The notes under the pieces: model-generated
Seen by the model: only the letters and a program-made list of their open reading frames with translations
What the model was told of the DNA's origin: nothing
Databases searched by the model: none
In this document: positions 49,134-57,370 of the stretch, in pieces
Numbering within the stretch: position 1 is the first letter of the stretch
Layout: every line of letters starts with the position of its first letter
Made by a program: the position numbers and the translations under genes
Source: Tabrizicola_A sp964393035
GTDB taxonomy: Bacteria > Pseudomonadota > Alphaproteobacteria > Rhodobacterales > Rhodobacteraceae
Assembly (NCBI GenBank): GCA_964393035.1
Contig: CAYMRX010000006.1
Span: forward strand, 1-64,000
Length of the DNA stretch: 64,000 nucleotides
Direction: 5' to 3'

Positions 49134-50798
49134 ATGGCACTTAATTTGATCATGAGCGATGCACGCGAAGAGCTGAAGCCCCGGATTACGGTGTTCGGCG
49201 TTGGCGGGGCGGGCGGCAATGCGGTCAATAACATGATCGAGCAGCAGCTTGAGGGTGTGGAGTTCGTTGTGGCGAACACCGATGCGCAGGCGCTGCAGCA
49301 GTCCAAGGCCGAGGCGCGCATCCAGATGGGCGTCAAGGTGACCGAGGGTCTGGGTGCCGGTGCGCGCCCGACCGTGGGGGCCGCCGCCGCCGAAGAAACC
49401 ATCGAGGAAATCGTCGATCATCTGGCGGGCGCGCATATGTGCTTCATCACCGCCGGCATGGGCGGCGGCACCGGCACGGGGGCGGCGCCGATCATCGCGC
49501 AGGCCGCGCGTGAATTGGGCGTGCTGACCGTCGGCGTGGTGACCAAGCCCTTCCAGTTCGAGGGCAACAAGCGCATGCGTCAGGCCGAAGAAGGCATCGC
49601 GGCGCTGCAAAAGGTTGTCGACACGCTCATCATCATTCCGAACCAGAACCTGTTCCGTCTGGCCAATGAGCGCACCACCTTTACCGAAGCCTTCGCCATG
49701 GCGGACGATGTGCTGTATCAGGGCGTCAAAGGCGTGACCGATCTGATGGTGCGTCCGGGTCTTATCAACCTTGATTTCGCCGATGTTCGCGCCGTGATGG
49801 ATGAAATGGGCAAGGCGATGATGGGCACCGGCGAAGCCGCGGGTGAAGATCGCGCCGTGCAGGCCGCCGAAAAGGCCATCGCCAACCCGCTTCTGGACGA
49901 AATCAGCCTGCATGGCGCCAAGGGTGTGCTTATCAACATCACCGGCGGCTATGACCTGACGCTGTTCGAACTGGACGAAGCGGCCAATATCATTCGTGAA
50001 AAGGTGGACCCCGACGCCAATATCATCGTCGGCTCGACCTTGGATACCACGATGGAAGGCACCTTGCGGGTGTCGGTCGTCGCGACCGGGATCGACGTGG
50101 CGCAGGCCAAGCCGGAAACCCCGGTGGCCCGCCGCCCGATGAGCGCGCCTTTGGCCGCGACCTTCACCCCGCCGGAACCCAAGCGCGAAGCGCCGATGAC
50201 CCTGACGGTATCGCCGGTGGCAACCCCGGTCGCCGCACCGGCCCCGGTTGCTCAGGCCCCCATCGCCCCCGCCCCGATGGCCTATGCGCCCGAGGCTTCG
50301 CTTTTTGACCACGAGCCTGCCGCGCCGACCTATGCGGCCGAGCCGGAAGACATGAACGACCACGACCTGCCGCCGCCGGCCTATCGCCCGCAACCGCAGG
50401 CCGCGCAGGTTGCCCGCTCCACCGCGGCGCTGGATGCCGATGCGCAAAGCTTCGTCGCGCCAAAGCCCGGCGCGCCGTCGGCCGCGGCGATTGCCCGTCT
50501 GCAAGCCGCCGTGTCGAAAGGCCCGGCGCAGCAACCCGCAGCACGGGGTGCCATGGGCCAACCGCAGGCCGCACGCCAATCCGCACCTGCGCCGAAACCC
50601 GCAGAAAGCCGCCCGCGCTTTGGCATCGGCGGTCTCATCAGCCGGATGGCTGGCGGGGGTCACTCCGAACCCGCAGCGGATCGCGCCCCGATGGGCCGCG
50701 CCCAACCGCCGGTCACCGCTTATGACGACGAGCAGGACCATTCCGGCGATCAGGACCGGATCGAGATTCCTGCCTTCCTGCGCCGTCAGGCCAACTGA
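49134..50798 (+). CDS. ftsZ: Cell division GTPase FtsZ
   Basis: A 554-residue tubulin homologue that polymerises into the Z ring. The N-terminal GTPase has FGVGGAGGNAVNNMI, NTDAQAL, the tubulin signature GGGTGTGAAP near residues 108-117 and NLDFADVRAVM. From about residue 320 a disordered Pro/Ala-rich linker of roughly 215 residues leads to the C-terminal peptide IEIPAFLRRQAN that binds FtsA and other partners. The long linker is usual in alphaproteobacteria. A terminator follows the gene. Confidence 0.98.
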   Translation: MALNLIMSDAREELKPRITVFGVGGAGGNAVNNMIEQQLEGVEFVVANTDAQALQQSKAEARIQMGVKVTEGLGAGARPTVGAAAAEETIEEIVDHLAGAHMCFITAGMGGGTGTGAAPIIAQAARELGVLTVGVVTKPFQFEGNKRMRQAEEGIAALQKVVDTLIIIPNQNLFRLANERTTFTEAFAMADDVLYQGVKGVTDLMVRPGLINLDFADVRAVMDEMGKAMMGTGEAAGEDRAVQAAEKAIANPLLDEISLHGAKGVLINITGGYDLTLFELDEAANIIREKVDPDANIIVGSTLDTTMEGTLRVSVVATGIDVAQAKPETPVARRPMSAPLAATFTPPEPKREAPMTLTVSPVATPVAAPAPVAQAPIAPAPMAYAPEASLFDHEPAAPTYAAEPEDMNDHDLPPPAYRPQPQAAQVARSTAALDADAQSFVAPKPGAPSAAAIARLQAAVSKGPAQQPAARGAMGQPQAARQSAPAPKPAESRPRFGIGGLISRMAGGGHSEPAADRAPMGRAQPPVTAYDDEQDHSGDQDRIEIPAFLRRQAN

Positions 50799-50831
50799 GT
50801 CGGCCCGAACCCCCTTTGTAACAGTTGTGAC

Positions 50832-50860
50832 AAAGCCCGGATCACTCCGGGCTTTTCCTT
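50832..50860 (+). terminator. Rho-independent terminator after ftsZ
   Basis: AAAGCCCGGA-TCAC-TCCGGGCTTTT forms a 10-bp stem followed by TTTTCCTTTTG. It ends the dcw transcript about 35 bp after the ftsZ stop. Confidence 0.9.
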
Positions 50861-50995
50861 TTGTTATCAGTCTGTTGTCTGGCAGGATTCCTGTCACAAA
50901 CCGTCACAAACTGTGAATTGAGATAAAACTCTACCAGACTTACCTAAGAGACCAGAAAGGGCGCATGCCGCCTTGCGATACGGGATCTTCTTACG
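50861..50995 (+). promoter_or_regulatory. lpxC upstream region with GTCACAAA repeats
   Basis: Between the ftsZ terminator and the GTG of lpxC lie direct repeats (TGTCACAAACCGTCACAAAC, 50892-50911). A related, inverted GTTGTGACAAAG occurs at 50824-50835 on the other side of the terminator. A regulator site or promoter part is possible; I cannot assign it. Confidence 0.35.
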
Positions 50996-51913
50996 GTGCA
51001 AAACACTCTGGTTCGTTCGGTCAGCTTCCATGGCGTCGGTTTGCACTCAGGTGCGCCGGTGACGATGGTGGTGCATCCGGCGGGGGAAGATCACGGCATC
51101 TGGTTCCGCCGCACCGATCTTGCCGCCGATATGCTGGTTCCGGCCCGTTGGGATGCGGTGGTGCCGTCGAAGCTTTGCACCCTGATCGCCAATGCGGCGG
51201 GGGTGTCGGTGTCCACCATCGAACATATCATGGCAGCCCTTGCCGGATCGGCGATCCACAATGCGCTGATCGACATTGACGGACCCGAGGTGCCCATTCT
51301 GGACGGCTCCGCCGCCCCCTTTGTCGCCGCCTTTCTTGACGCCGGATTGCAGGCGCAATCGGCCCCGGTGCGCGCGATCAAGATCCTGAAAGCGGTCGAG
51401 GTGCGCGATGGCGCGGCCGTGGCGCGGCTGGAACCTGCCGACATGCTGGAAATTGATTTCCGCATTGATTTTGCCGATGCCGCAATCGGTGTGCAGGAAA
51501 AGGCGCTGAACATGGCCAATGGCGCCTTCGTGCGCGAACTTTCGGACAGCCGCACGTTCTGCCGCAATGCCGAGGTGATCGCCATGCGCGAACATGGGCT
51601 GGCACTGGGTGGCACGCTGGAAAACGCCGTGGTGTTCGAAGGCGACAAGGTTCTGTCGCCGGGTGGCCTGCGCCATGCCGATGAACCCGTGCGCCACAAG
51701 ATGCTGGATGCCTTGGGCGATCTGGCGCTGGCCGGTGGGCCGATCCTTGGCCGTTACACCGGAATCCGCGCAGGGCATGCGCTGACCAACCGCCTGTTGC
51801 GTGCGCTTTTCGCAGATCCCAGCGCATGGCGCGCCCATGATTGCGTGGGTTTGGCCAGCGGCAAATTGCCGGGCGTCGGTGTTGAACGCCACGATCTGCC
51901 GGTAATCGGCTGA
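50996..51913 (+). CDS. lpxC: UDP-3-O-acyl-N-acetylglucosamine deacetylase
   Basis: A 305-residue zinc deacetylase, the committed step of lipid A synthesis. It has LVRSVSFHGVGLHSG at the N-terminus. The zinc/catalytic pattern includes TIEHIMAAL, IDGPEVPILDGSAAPFV and the C-terminal RHKMLDALGDLALAG and HALTNRLLRAL. The start is a GTG at 50996, placing the conserved VSFHGVGLHSG 8 residues in as in relatives. It is separated from ftsZ by a terminator, so it has its own promoter. Confidence 0.96.
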   Translation: MQNTLVRSVSFHGVGLHSGAPVTMVVHPAGEDHGIWFRRTDLAADMLVPARWDAVVPSKLCTLIANAAGVSVSTIEHIMAALAGSAIHNALIDIDGPEVPILDGSAAPFVAAFLDAGLQAQSAPVRAIKILKAVEVRDGAAVARLEPADMLEIDFRIDFADAAIGVQEKALNMANGAFVRELSDSRTFCRNAEVIAMREHGLALGGTLENAVVFEGDKVLSPGGLRHADEPVRHKMLDALGDLALAGGPILGRYTGIRAGHALTNRLLRALFADPSAWRAHDCVGLASGKLPGVGVERHDLPVIG

Positions 51914-52041
51914 AATCTGTTGGCCGGGGCAGCGAAAGCCATTTTGCGCCCCGGATTTTTCTGTGCTACCACAAGCCAGAGATCGGCAAAGTCGGCTCAT
52001 TTTGGTGGCGTTGCGGGCAGCGAACACAGGATATTCGGAAG

Positions 52042-52896
52042 ATGGCAGGCGATTTCAAAAGTGCAGTGCGGTTGGGTCTTTGCACGGCACTTCTGGCGGT
52101 TTCGCTCGCGGCTTGCGGCGGCGGGGCAAAAAGCAAACGTGATGCCCCGCTTGACGATCTGCCGCCTGACGAAATCTACAAACGGGGTGAGCTGATCTTG
52201 GAAACCGCCCGCAAACCGGGCGACAGCTTGCGCTATTTTGCCGAAGTTGAACGGCTTTATCCCTATACCGAATGGGCCAAGCGCGGGCTGATCATGCAGG
52301 CCTTTGTGCTGCATAAATCCAAGGAATACGAGGAAGCCCGCATCGCGGCGCAGCGTTACCTTGATTTCTATCCCGGCGACGAAGACGCCGCCTATGCCGC
52401 CTATCTGATGGCGCTGTCCTATTATGACGAGATTGACGAGGTCGGCCGCGATCAGGGCCTGACCTTCCAGGCGCTGCAATCGCTGCGCACCGTGATCGAA
52501 GAATATCCTGACAGCGAATATGCCAAGTCGGCGATGATGAAATTCGACATGGCCTTCGACCATCTGGCCGGCAAGGAAATGGAAATCGGGCGCTATTATC
52601 TGAAGCGCAAGAATTACACCGCCGCGATCAACCGCTTCAAGGTGGTGGTGCAGGACTTCCAGACCACTACCCACACCGCCGAGGCGCTGCACCGTCTGAC
52701 CGAGGCCTATCTCGCGCTTGGCTTTACCGACGAGGCCCAGACCGCCGCCGCGATCCTTGGCTATAACTATCAGTCCAGCCCCTTCTACGAAGACAGCTTC
52801 CGGCTGTTGAAAGGGCAAGGGCTGGCGCCGGAAGCCAAGGGCACCAACTGGCTCTCGACCATCTATCGCCAGATGATCAAGGGCGAATGGTTGTAA
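52042..52896 (+). CDS. bamD: Outer membrane assembly lipoprotein BamD
   Basis: A 284-residue lipoprotein with lipobox SLAACGGG at about residues 21-28. Five TPR-like repeats follow (DEIYKRGELILE; AEVERLYPYTEWAKRGLIMQAFVLHKSKEYEEA; SLRTVIEEYPDSEYAKSA; YLKRKNYTAAINRFKVVVQDF). It is the essential BAM complex partner of BamA for beta-barrel insertion. It lies between lpxC and recN, the usual alphaproteobacterial order. Confidence 0.95.
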   Translation: MAGDFKSAVRLGLCTALLAVSLAACGGGAKSKRDAPLDDLPPDEIYKRGELILETARKPGDSLRYFAEVERLYPYTEWAKRGLIMQAFVLHKSKEYEEARIAAQRYLDFYPGDEDAAYAAYLMALSYYDEIDEVGRDQGLTFQALQSLRTVIEEYPDSEYAKSAMMKFDMAFDHLAGKEMEIGRYYLKRKNYTAAINRFKVVVQDFQTTTHTAEALHRLTEAYLALGFTDEAQTAAAILGYNYQSSPFYEDSFRLLKGQGLAPEAKGTNWLSTIYRQMIKGEWL

Positions 52897-52929
52897 GCGG
52901 GGGCGACATGCCCACCCGACGGGGCCGAT

Positions 52930-54570
52930 ATGCTGCGCAGCCTTGATATCCGCGATGTGCTGATCATCGACCGCCTGTCCCTGAGCCTTGGGCCGGGGCT
53001 GAACGTGTTGACCGGGGAAACCGGGGCGGGAAAATCCATCCTGCTGGATGCCTTGGGCTTTGTGCTGGGGTGGCGCGGTCGGGCCGAACTGGTGCGCACG
53101 GGGGCCGATCAGGGCGAGGTGGTCGCGGTCTTTGATCTGCCGCCCGGTCATGCGGGCCATGAGATTCTGACCGAGGCGGGAATTGCCGCCGAGGATGGCG
53201 AGGTGATCCTGCGCCGGATCAATGCCGCCGATGGCCGCAAGACCGCCTGGATCAACGACCGTCGGGTATCGGGCGATGTGCTGCGCGATCTGTCCGAGAC
53301 GCTGGTGGAACTCCACGGCCAGCATGACGACCGGGGGCTTTTGAACCCGCGCGGTCACCGGGCGCTGTTGGATGCCTTTGCGGGCCGGGATCTTGGCCCG
53401 ATGCGGTCGGCCTGGCGGGTGCGGGCGCAGGCGCGCGACGCCTTGGCCGAGGCGCGCAGCGCGCTGGACCGGGCGCAGGTCGAAGAAGACTTCCTGCGCC
53501 ATGCCGTTGCCGAATTGGACAAGCTGAACCCCTTGCCGGGCGAGGAGGCCACTCTCGACGCCCGCCGCCGCCTGATGCAGGGCGCCGCCCGGATCCGCAC
53601 CGATATCGCGCGCGCCCATGGCGCCTTGTCCGAGGGGGCCGAAGGCCAGATGCGCGATGCGCTGCGCTGGCTGGAAGGGGCCGCCGACAAGGCCGAGGGA
53701 CGGCTTGATGCGGCCATGGCCGCACTGAACCGGGCGCTGATCGAACTCGGCGAGGCGACGGGGGGCGTGGAAGACGCGCTTGCCGGGCTGGATTTCAACC
53801 CGTCCGAACTGGAGGCGCTGGAAGAACGGCTGTTTGCCATCCGCGCCTTGGCGCGGAAACACAATGTGCTGCCCGATGAGCTTGGCACCTTCGCCGAGGC
53901 GGCCCGCGGTCGGTTGGCCGCGATTGATGGCGGGGCGGCGGGGCTGGCCAAATTGGAAAAGGCGGTGGGCGAGGCCGATGTCGCCTTTGCCCGTGAAGCG
54001 GCGGCGCTGACCGTGGCGCGGCGCGCGGCGGCGGCACGGCTGGATGCGGCGATGGCGGCGGAACTTGCGCCCTTGAAGATGGAGCGCGCGGTTTTCGCCA
54101 CCGAGATCACGGCGGGCGAGGCTGGGCCGGAGGGGGTGGATCTGGTCACCTTCACCGTTGCCACCAACCCCGGCGCGCCTTCGGGGCCGCTGAACAAGAT
54201 CGCCTCGGGCGGCGAACTCAGCCGCTTTCTCTTGGCGCTGAAGGTCTGCCTGATGGGTGACAGCCCCGGCATGACGATGATCTTTGACGAGATCGACCGC
54301 GGCGTGGGCGGGGCCACGGCGGATGCGGTGGGGCGGCGGCTGAAGGCGCTGGCCGAACGGGCGCAGGTGCTGGTCGTCACACATAGCCCGCAGGTCGCGG
54401 CCAAGGGCGCGCATCACTGGCAAGTGTCAAAGCGGGTGGAAGCGGGCGCGACCCTGTCCACCGTGGCGACGCTTTCGGCAAGCGAGCGGATCGAGGAAAT
54501 CGCCCGCATGTTGGCCGGCGACACCGTGACCGATGCCGCGCGCGACGCGGCGCGGGCCTTGCTCGGCTAA
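52930..54570 (+). CDS. recN: DNA repair protein RecN
   Basis: A 546-residue SMC-like ATPase acting in double-strand-break repair. The N-terminal Walker A reads LTGETGAGKSILLDAL. A coiled-coil middle rich in Ala/Arg/Glu (roughly 150-370) follows. The C-terminal ABC signature is ASGGELSRFLLALK, Walker B is MTMIFDEIDRGVGGAT, and the H-loop is VLVVTHSPQVAA. It is convergent with the NTF2-like gene, with a palindromic repeat in between. Confidence 0.96.
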   Translation: MLRSLDIRDVLIIDRLSLSLGPGLNVLTGETGAGKSILLDALGFVLGWRGRAELVRTGADQGEVVAVFDLPPGHAGHEILTEAGIAAEDGEVILRRINAADGRKTAWINDRRVSGDVLRDLSETLVELHGQHDDRGLLNPRGHRALLDAFAGRDLGPMRSAWRVRAQARDALAEARSALDRAQVEEDFLRHAVAELDKLNPLPGEEATLDARRRLMQGAARIRTDIARAHGALSEGAEGQMRDALRWLEGAADKAEGRLDAAMAALNRALIELGEATGGVEDALAGLDFNPSELEALEERLFAIRALARKHNVLPDELGTFAEAARGRLAAIDGGAAGLAKLEKAVGEADVAFAREAAALTVARRAAAARLDAAMAAELAPLKMERAVFATEITAGEAGPEGVDLVTFTVATNPGAPSGPLNKIASGGELSRFLLALKVCLMGDSPGMTMIFDEIDRGVGGATADAVGRRLKALAERAQVLVVTHSPQVAAKGAHHWQVSKRVEAGATLSTVATLSASERIEEIARMLAGDTVTDAARDAARALLG

Positions 54571-54634
54571 CGCCTCGGGCGCCTTCGGCTTCTCGTCATC
54601 GCGACGAGCGACGCAGTCGACGAGGAGCGTCAGG
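54571..54634. repeat. Dispersed palindrome between convergent genes, copy 2
   Basis: Immediately after the recN TAA, CGCCTCGGGCGCCTTCGGCT-TCTCGTC pairs imperfectly with GACGAGCGACGCAGTCGACG-AGGAGCG around ATCGC. The right arm GCGACGAGCGACGCAGTCGA is nearly identical (one mismatch over about 26 bp) to the reverse complement of 26910-26937 in the copy between mttB and benE. Both copies sit between convergent genes. Confidence 0.75.
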
Positions 54635-55010
54635 CGAGCAGGGTAAACGTCAAACTGACCGCGCGCCAGTTCAGGCCGTCTGATTGCAGCACGGCGACCA
54701 GCATCGCGCCAAAGCGCGGCATTTCCGCGCCGGATTCTTCAACCGCCCCGGTCACCACAAAGCGTTGCCGCAGCAGCGCCACATCCGGGGCCAGCGGCAA
54801 CACGGTGCCCTTGCCGGTCACCAGACGGGCGCGGGCAAAGATGCCGGTCGCCTCGGCTTCAAAGGCGTGGCGGGCCTCTGCGCGCCCTTCGGCCCAGATG
54901 CCGGTCAGCGTCTGGGTGCTGCCATCTTCGGCCAGCAATTCGGCCAAAGCCGCCGCATCATGGTCGCCAAAGGCATAGGCAAAGGCGCGGGAGAAATCTT
55001 CGGGGGTCAT
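54630..55010 (-). CDS. NTF2-like (SgcJ/DUF4440-type) protein
   Basis: A 126-residue small alpha+beta protein with the SnoaL/DUF4440 pattern. It starts MTPEDFSRAFAYAFGDHDAAALAELLAEDG, has a middle GRAEARHAFEAEATGIFARARLV, and ends in a beta strand (LNWRAVSLTFTLLA). It probably binds or isomerises a small molecule; function unknown. Its start overlaps the stop of the FAD-oxidase gene by one base, so both belong to the same minus-strand operon. Confidence 0.78.
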   Translation of the reverse strand: MTPEDFSRAFAYAFGDHDAAALAELLAEDGSTQTLTGIWAEGRAEARHAFEAEATGIFARARLVTGKGTVLPLAPDVALLRQRFVVTGAVEESGAEMPRFGAMLVAVLQSDGLNWRAVSLTFTLLA

Positions 55011-56395
55011 CAGCGCACCTTCGGTTGCGGCACCAGTTTGCCGGGATTCATCAGATCATGCGGGTCAAGCGCGCGCTTGATATGGCCCATGATGGCCCAG
55101 GCCGCACCATGTTCTGCGGCCATCAGCGGCAGTTTGCCAAAGCCGACGCCATGCTCGCCGGTAATGGTGCCGCCCAGACGCAGGCTGCGTTCGGCCATGC
55201 GGGTCGCCAGCGCCTTTGCGATGTCCTCCTCGCGCGGGTCGGCGGGATTGACCAGCAGGATGGCATGAAAATTGCCGTCCCCGACATGGCCAAGGATCGG
55301 TCCGGGCAGGCCGGAAGCCGCGACATCGGCGCGGGTTTCCTCCACCGCCTGGGCCAAGGCCGAGATCGGCACGCAAACATCGGTGACGATCGCCGTCGCC
55401 CCCGGGCGGCTGGCCAGAATGGCACGGTAAGCCTCATGGCGCATCTTCCACAGCCGTTTGCGGTCCTCAGGCGCGCGGGCCCAGAGAAACCCCGAACAGC
55501 CATGGCTGGCGGCAATCGCGCCAAAGCGTTCCGCCTGTTCGGCAACCGCCTTGGGGCTGCCGTGGAATTCGACCAGCAAGAGCGGGGCAGGCGGCAGCGA
55601 GGTGCCGGAATAGGCGTTGCAGGCGGCGACCGTGGCGGGGTCGAGAAATTCGATCCGGGCCATGGGCAGGCCGGTCTGGATGGTGGCGATGACGCAATCC
55701 ACCGCCGCGCCCATGTCGGGAAAGGCGCAACTGGCCGCGGACACCGCCTCGGGTTGGCCATGCAGCCGCAGGGTGAGTTCGGTCACAAGCCCCAGCGTGC
55801 CTTCGGCTCCGACAAAAAGGGCGGTCAGATCATAGCCTGCGGCGGATTTGGGGGCCGATGTGCCGGTGCGGATCACCTCGCCGCCCGCCAGCACCACCTC
55901 CAACCCCAAGACATTGCCCTTCATCGTGCCATAGCGCACCGCCGTCGTGCCGGACGCCCGGGTCGCGGCCATGCCGCCAAGCGTGGCATTGGCGCCGGGA
56001 TCAACGGGAAAGAACAGGCCGGTATCGCGCAGCCAGAGGTTCAGATCTTCGCGCGTGACCCCCGGTTGCACGACGCAAAGCATGTCTTCGGGATAAACCG
56101 CAAGCACCTGATTCATTTGCCGGAAGTCGACGGTCAGCCCGCCTTTCACCGCCAAGGCGTGGCCTTCCAGTGATGTCCCGGCACCCCAGCCCGTCATCGG
56201 CACCTGATGGCTGGCGCAAAGGGCGGCAATGCGGGCGACCTCCTCCGTCGTTTGGGGGTAGGCCACGGCATCGGGCGCGCCCGCGCGGGCGTAGCTTTCG
56301 CTTTGCGCATGCAGCGCGCGTTCCCCGGCCGAGGTGGACAGCCGCGGACCCAGAAAACTGGCAAGCTCTGCCAAAAGCGCATCGGGCATTGGCAT
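55010..56395 (-). CDS. FAD-binding oxidase (D-lactate dehydrogenase/GlcD type)
   Basis: A 461-residue flavoprotein of the vanillyl-alcohol-oxidase superfamily. The PCMH-type FAD domain shows PQTTEEVARIAALCASHQVPMTGWGAGTSLEG, TVDFRQMN and VDPGANATLGGMAATRASGT. The C-terminal FAD-oxidase domain has HVGDGNFHAILLVNP and GTITGEHGVGFGK. It oxidises D-lactate or another 2-hydroxy acid and passes electrons to cytochrome c or quinone. It lies between the DUF1638 and NTF2-like genes in a corrinoid-type locus. The exact substrate is not predictable. Confidence 0.9.
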   Translation of the reverse strand: MPMPDALLAELASFLGPRLSTSAGERALHAQSESYARAGAPDAVAYPQTTEEVARIAALCASHQVPMTGWGAGTSLEGHALAVKGGLTVDFRQMNQVLAVYPEDMLCVVQPGVTREDLNLWLRDTGLFFPVDPGANATLGGMAATRASGTTAVRYGTMKGNVLGLEVVLAGGEVIRTGTSAPKSAAGYDLTALFVGAEGTLGLVTELTLRLHGQPEAVSAASCAFPDMGAAVDCVIATIQTGLPMARIEFLDPATVAACNAYSGTSLPPAPLLLVEFHGSPKAVAEQAERFGAIAASHGCSGFLWARAPEDRKRLWKMRHEAYRAILASRPGATAIVTDVCVPISALAQAVEETRADVAASGLPGPILGHVGDGNFHAILLVNPADPREEDIAKALATRMAERSLRLGGTITGEHGVGFGKLPLMAAEHGAAWAIMGHIKRALDPHDLMNPGKLVPQPKVR

Positions 56396-56404
56396 GAACG
56401 AACC

Positions 56405-57085
56405 TCAGCCGCAGGTGGCGACGCGGGAGAGTTCCACCGCCAGATCGCCATAGCCGGTAAAGCGCCGCTCATAGGCCAGACCCAGCCGCGCGGCGCAGTC
56501 TTGCGCCTTGGCGTCCAGCGCCGGGTCGTCGGTCTGGGCCTGATAGACCAGCTTGGTGTAATTGCCGAACATCATCGGGATCAGTTCGGGGTGGCGGTCA
56601 AAACCCATCGGGCGCCAGACGAAGGCATCGAACTGGCGGCAGAGAAAATCGGTGAGGTAAAAGGCCGTAATCTCGTCTTCATGGGCGGCAAACGCGGCGT
56701 TGCCTTCAAAAAACGAATAGCAATGCGGGCCGGACAGCATTTCAACACCCAGCTCATTGCACTTTTCCTGCAAAAGCCCACCGGTGCCGCAATCGGCGTA
56801 AAGCACAAAGATCTGCCCGTACTTGCCGCGTTTCTCGCCAACCGTGCGGGCCACTTCGGCGGTGATCTGGTCGGGGTAGAGGTGCAGCTTTGCGGGCAGG
56901 CATTGCAGGTCAAGGTGCGTCCAACCATTCAGCCGTTTCAGCGCCACAACCTCATGCGCAAGGGCCCCGCAGGCGATCAGCAAGACCTTGCCCGCGCCCT
57001 GCCCATCCAAGCCTTGCCCATCCATACCCTGTTCGGTCAGCGTGGTGTCGTCAGGCAGGGGGCCAATCGGGGTGGTCACGGCCAT
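56405..57085 (-). CDS. DUF1638 family protein
   Basis: A 226-residue DUF1638 protein. The conserved signatures are VLLIACGALAHEV, LPAKLHLYPDQI, the VLYADCGTGGLL motif and GPHCYSFFEGN. The conserved Cys, His and Asp residues suggest metal or corrinoid binding. DUF1638 genes recur beside corrinoid methyltransferase genes, so a role in methyl transfer or corrinoid handling is inferred. The start MAVTTPIG at 57085 overlaps the preceding small membrane gene by 10 bp. Confidence 0.88.
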   Translation of the reverse strand: MAVTTPIGPLPDDTTLTEQGMDGQGLDGQGAGKVLLIACGALAHEVVALKRLNGWTHLDLQCLPAKLHLYPDQITAEVARTVGEKRGKYGQIFVLYADCGTGGLLQEKCNELGVEMLSGPHCYSFFEGNAAFAAHEDEITAFYLTDFLCRQFDAFVWRPMGFDRHPELIPMMFGNYTKLVYQAQTDDPALDAKAQDCAARLGLAYERRFTGYGDLAVELSRVATCG

Positions 57086-57231
57086 GCAAAGGTCCGGATG
57101 GCAAGGGCCGCCAAAAGCGCAAGACCCGCCATGACCCCAAATGACAGGCCAAGCCCGGATGCCGCCCAGACCGTCAGACCGGCGGCGGCGATCACGGCAA
57201 GCAGAAGGCCAAGGAAATGCGGCAGCGGCAT
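57076..57231 (-). CDS. Small hydrophobic membrane protein
   Basis: A 51-residue peptide starting MPLPHFLGLLLAVIAAAG. Two hydrophobic helices fill almost its entire length (FLGLLLAVIAAAGLTVWAA; FGVMAGLALLAALAI). It lies between the corrinoid-protein gene and DUF1638, and its 3' end overlaps the DUF1638 start by 10 bp, which supports translational coupling and thus a real gene. I do not recognise the family. Confidence 0.6.
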   Translation of the reverse strand: MPLPHFLGLLLAVIAAAGLTVWAASGLGLSFGVMAGLALLAALAIRTFAWP

Positions 57232-57304
57232 GGGCGACTCCTTTGCCATCAATGTGGGGGCCAAGGGAGGGAAAGCCAAGGGGCAAAAGGATGGGGGGCA
57301 AAAG

Positions 57305-57348
57305 AGTGGGGGCCAAAAGCAAAACCCCGGGCGCGGGGGCCCGGGGTT
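57305..57348 (-). terminator. Terminator after the corrinoid-protein gene
   Basis: AACCCCGGGC (57323-57332) and GCCCGGGGTT (57339-57348) form a perfect 10-bp stem. On the minus strand it is followed by TTTTGCTTTTGG. It should strongly reduce transcription from the corrinoid gene into the DUF1638 operon. Confidence 0.8.
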
Positions 57349-57370
57349 CGCAAGGATCATGCCGTGGCGA

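Noticed and set aside
51997..54423. Long minus-strand frame (808 residues) opposite bamD and recN
   Set aside because: Antisense of two well-recognised genes, with no domain and shadow-like composition.
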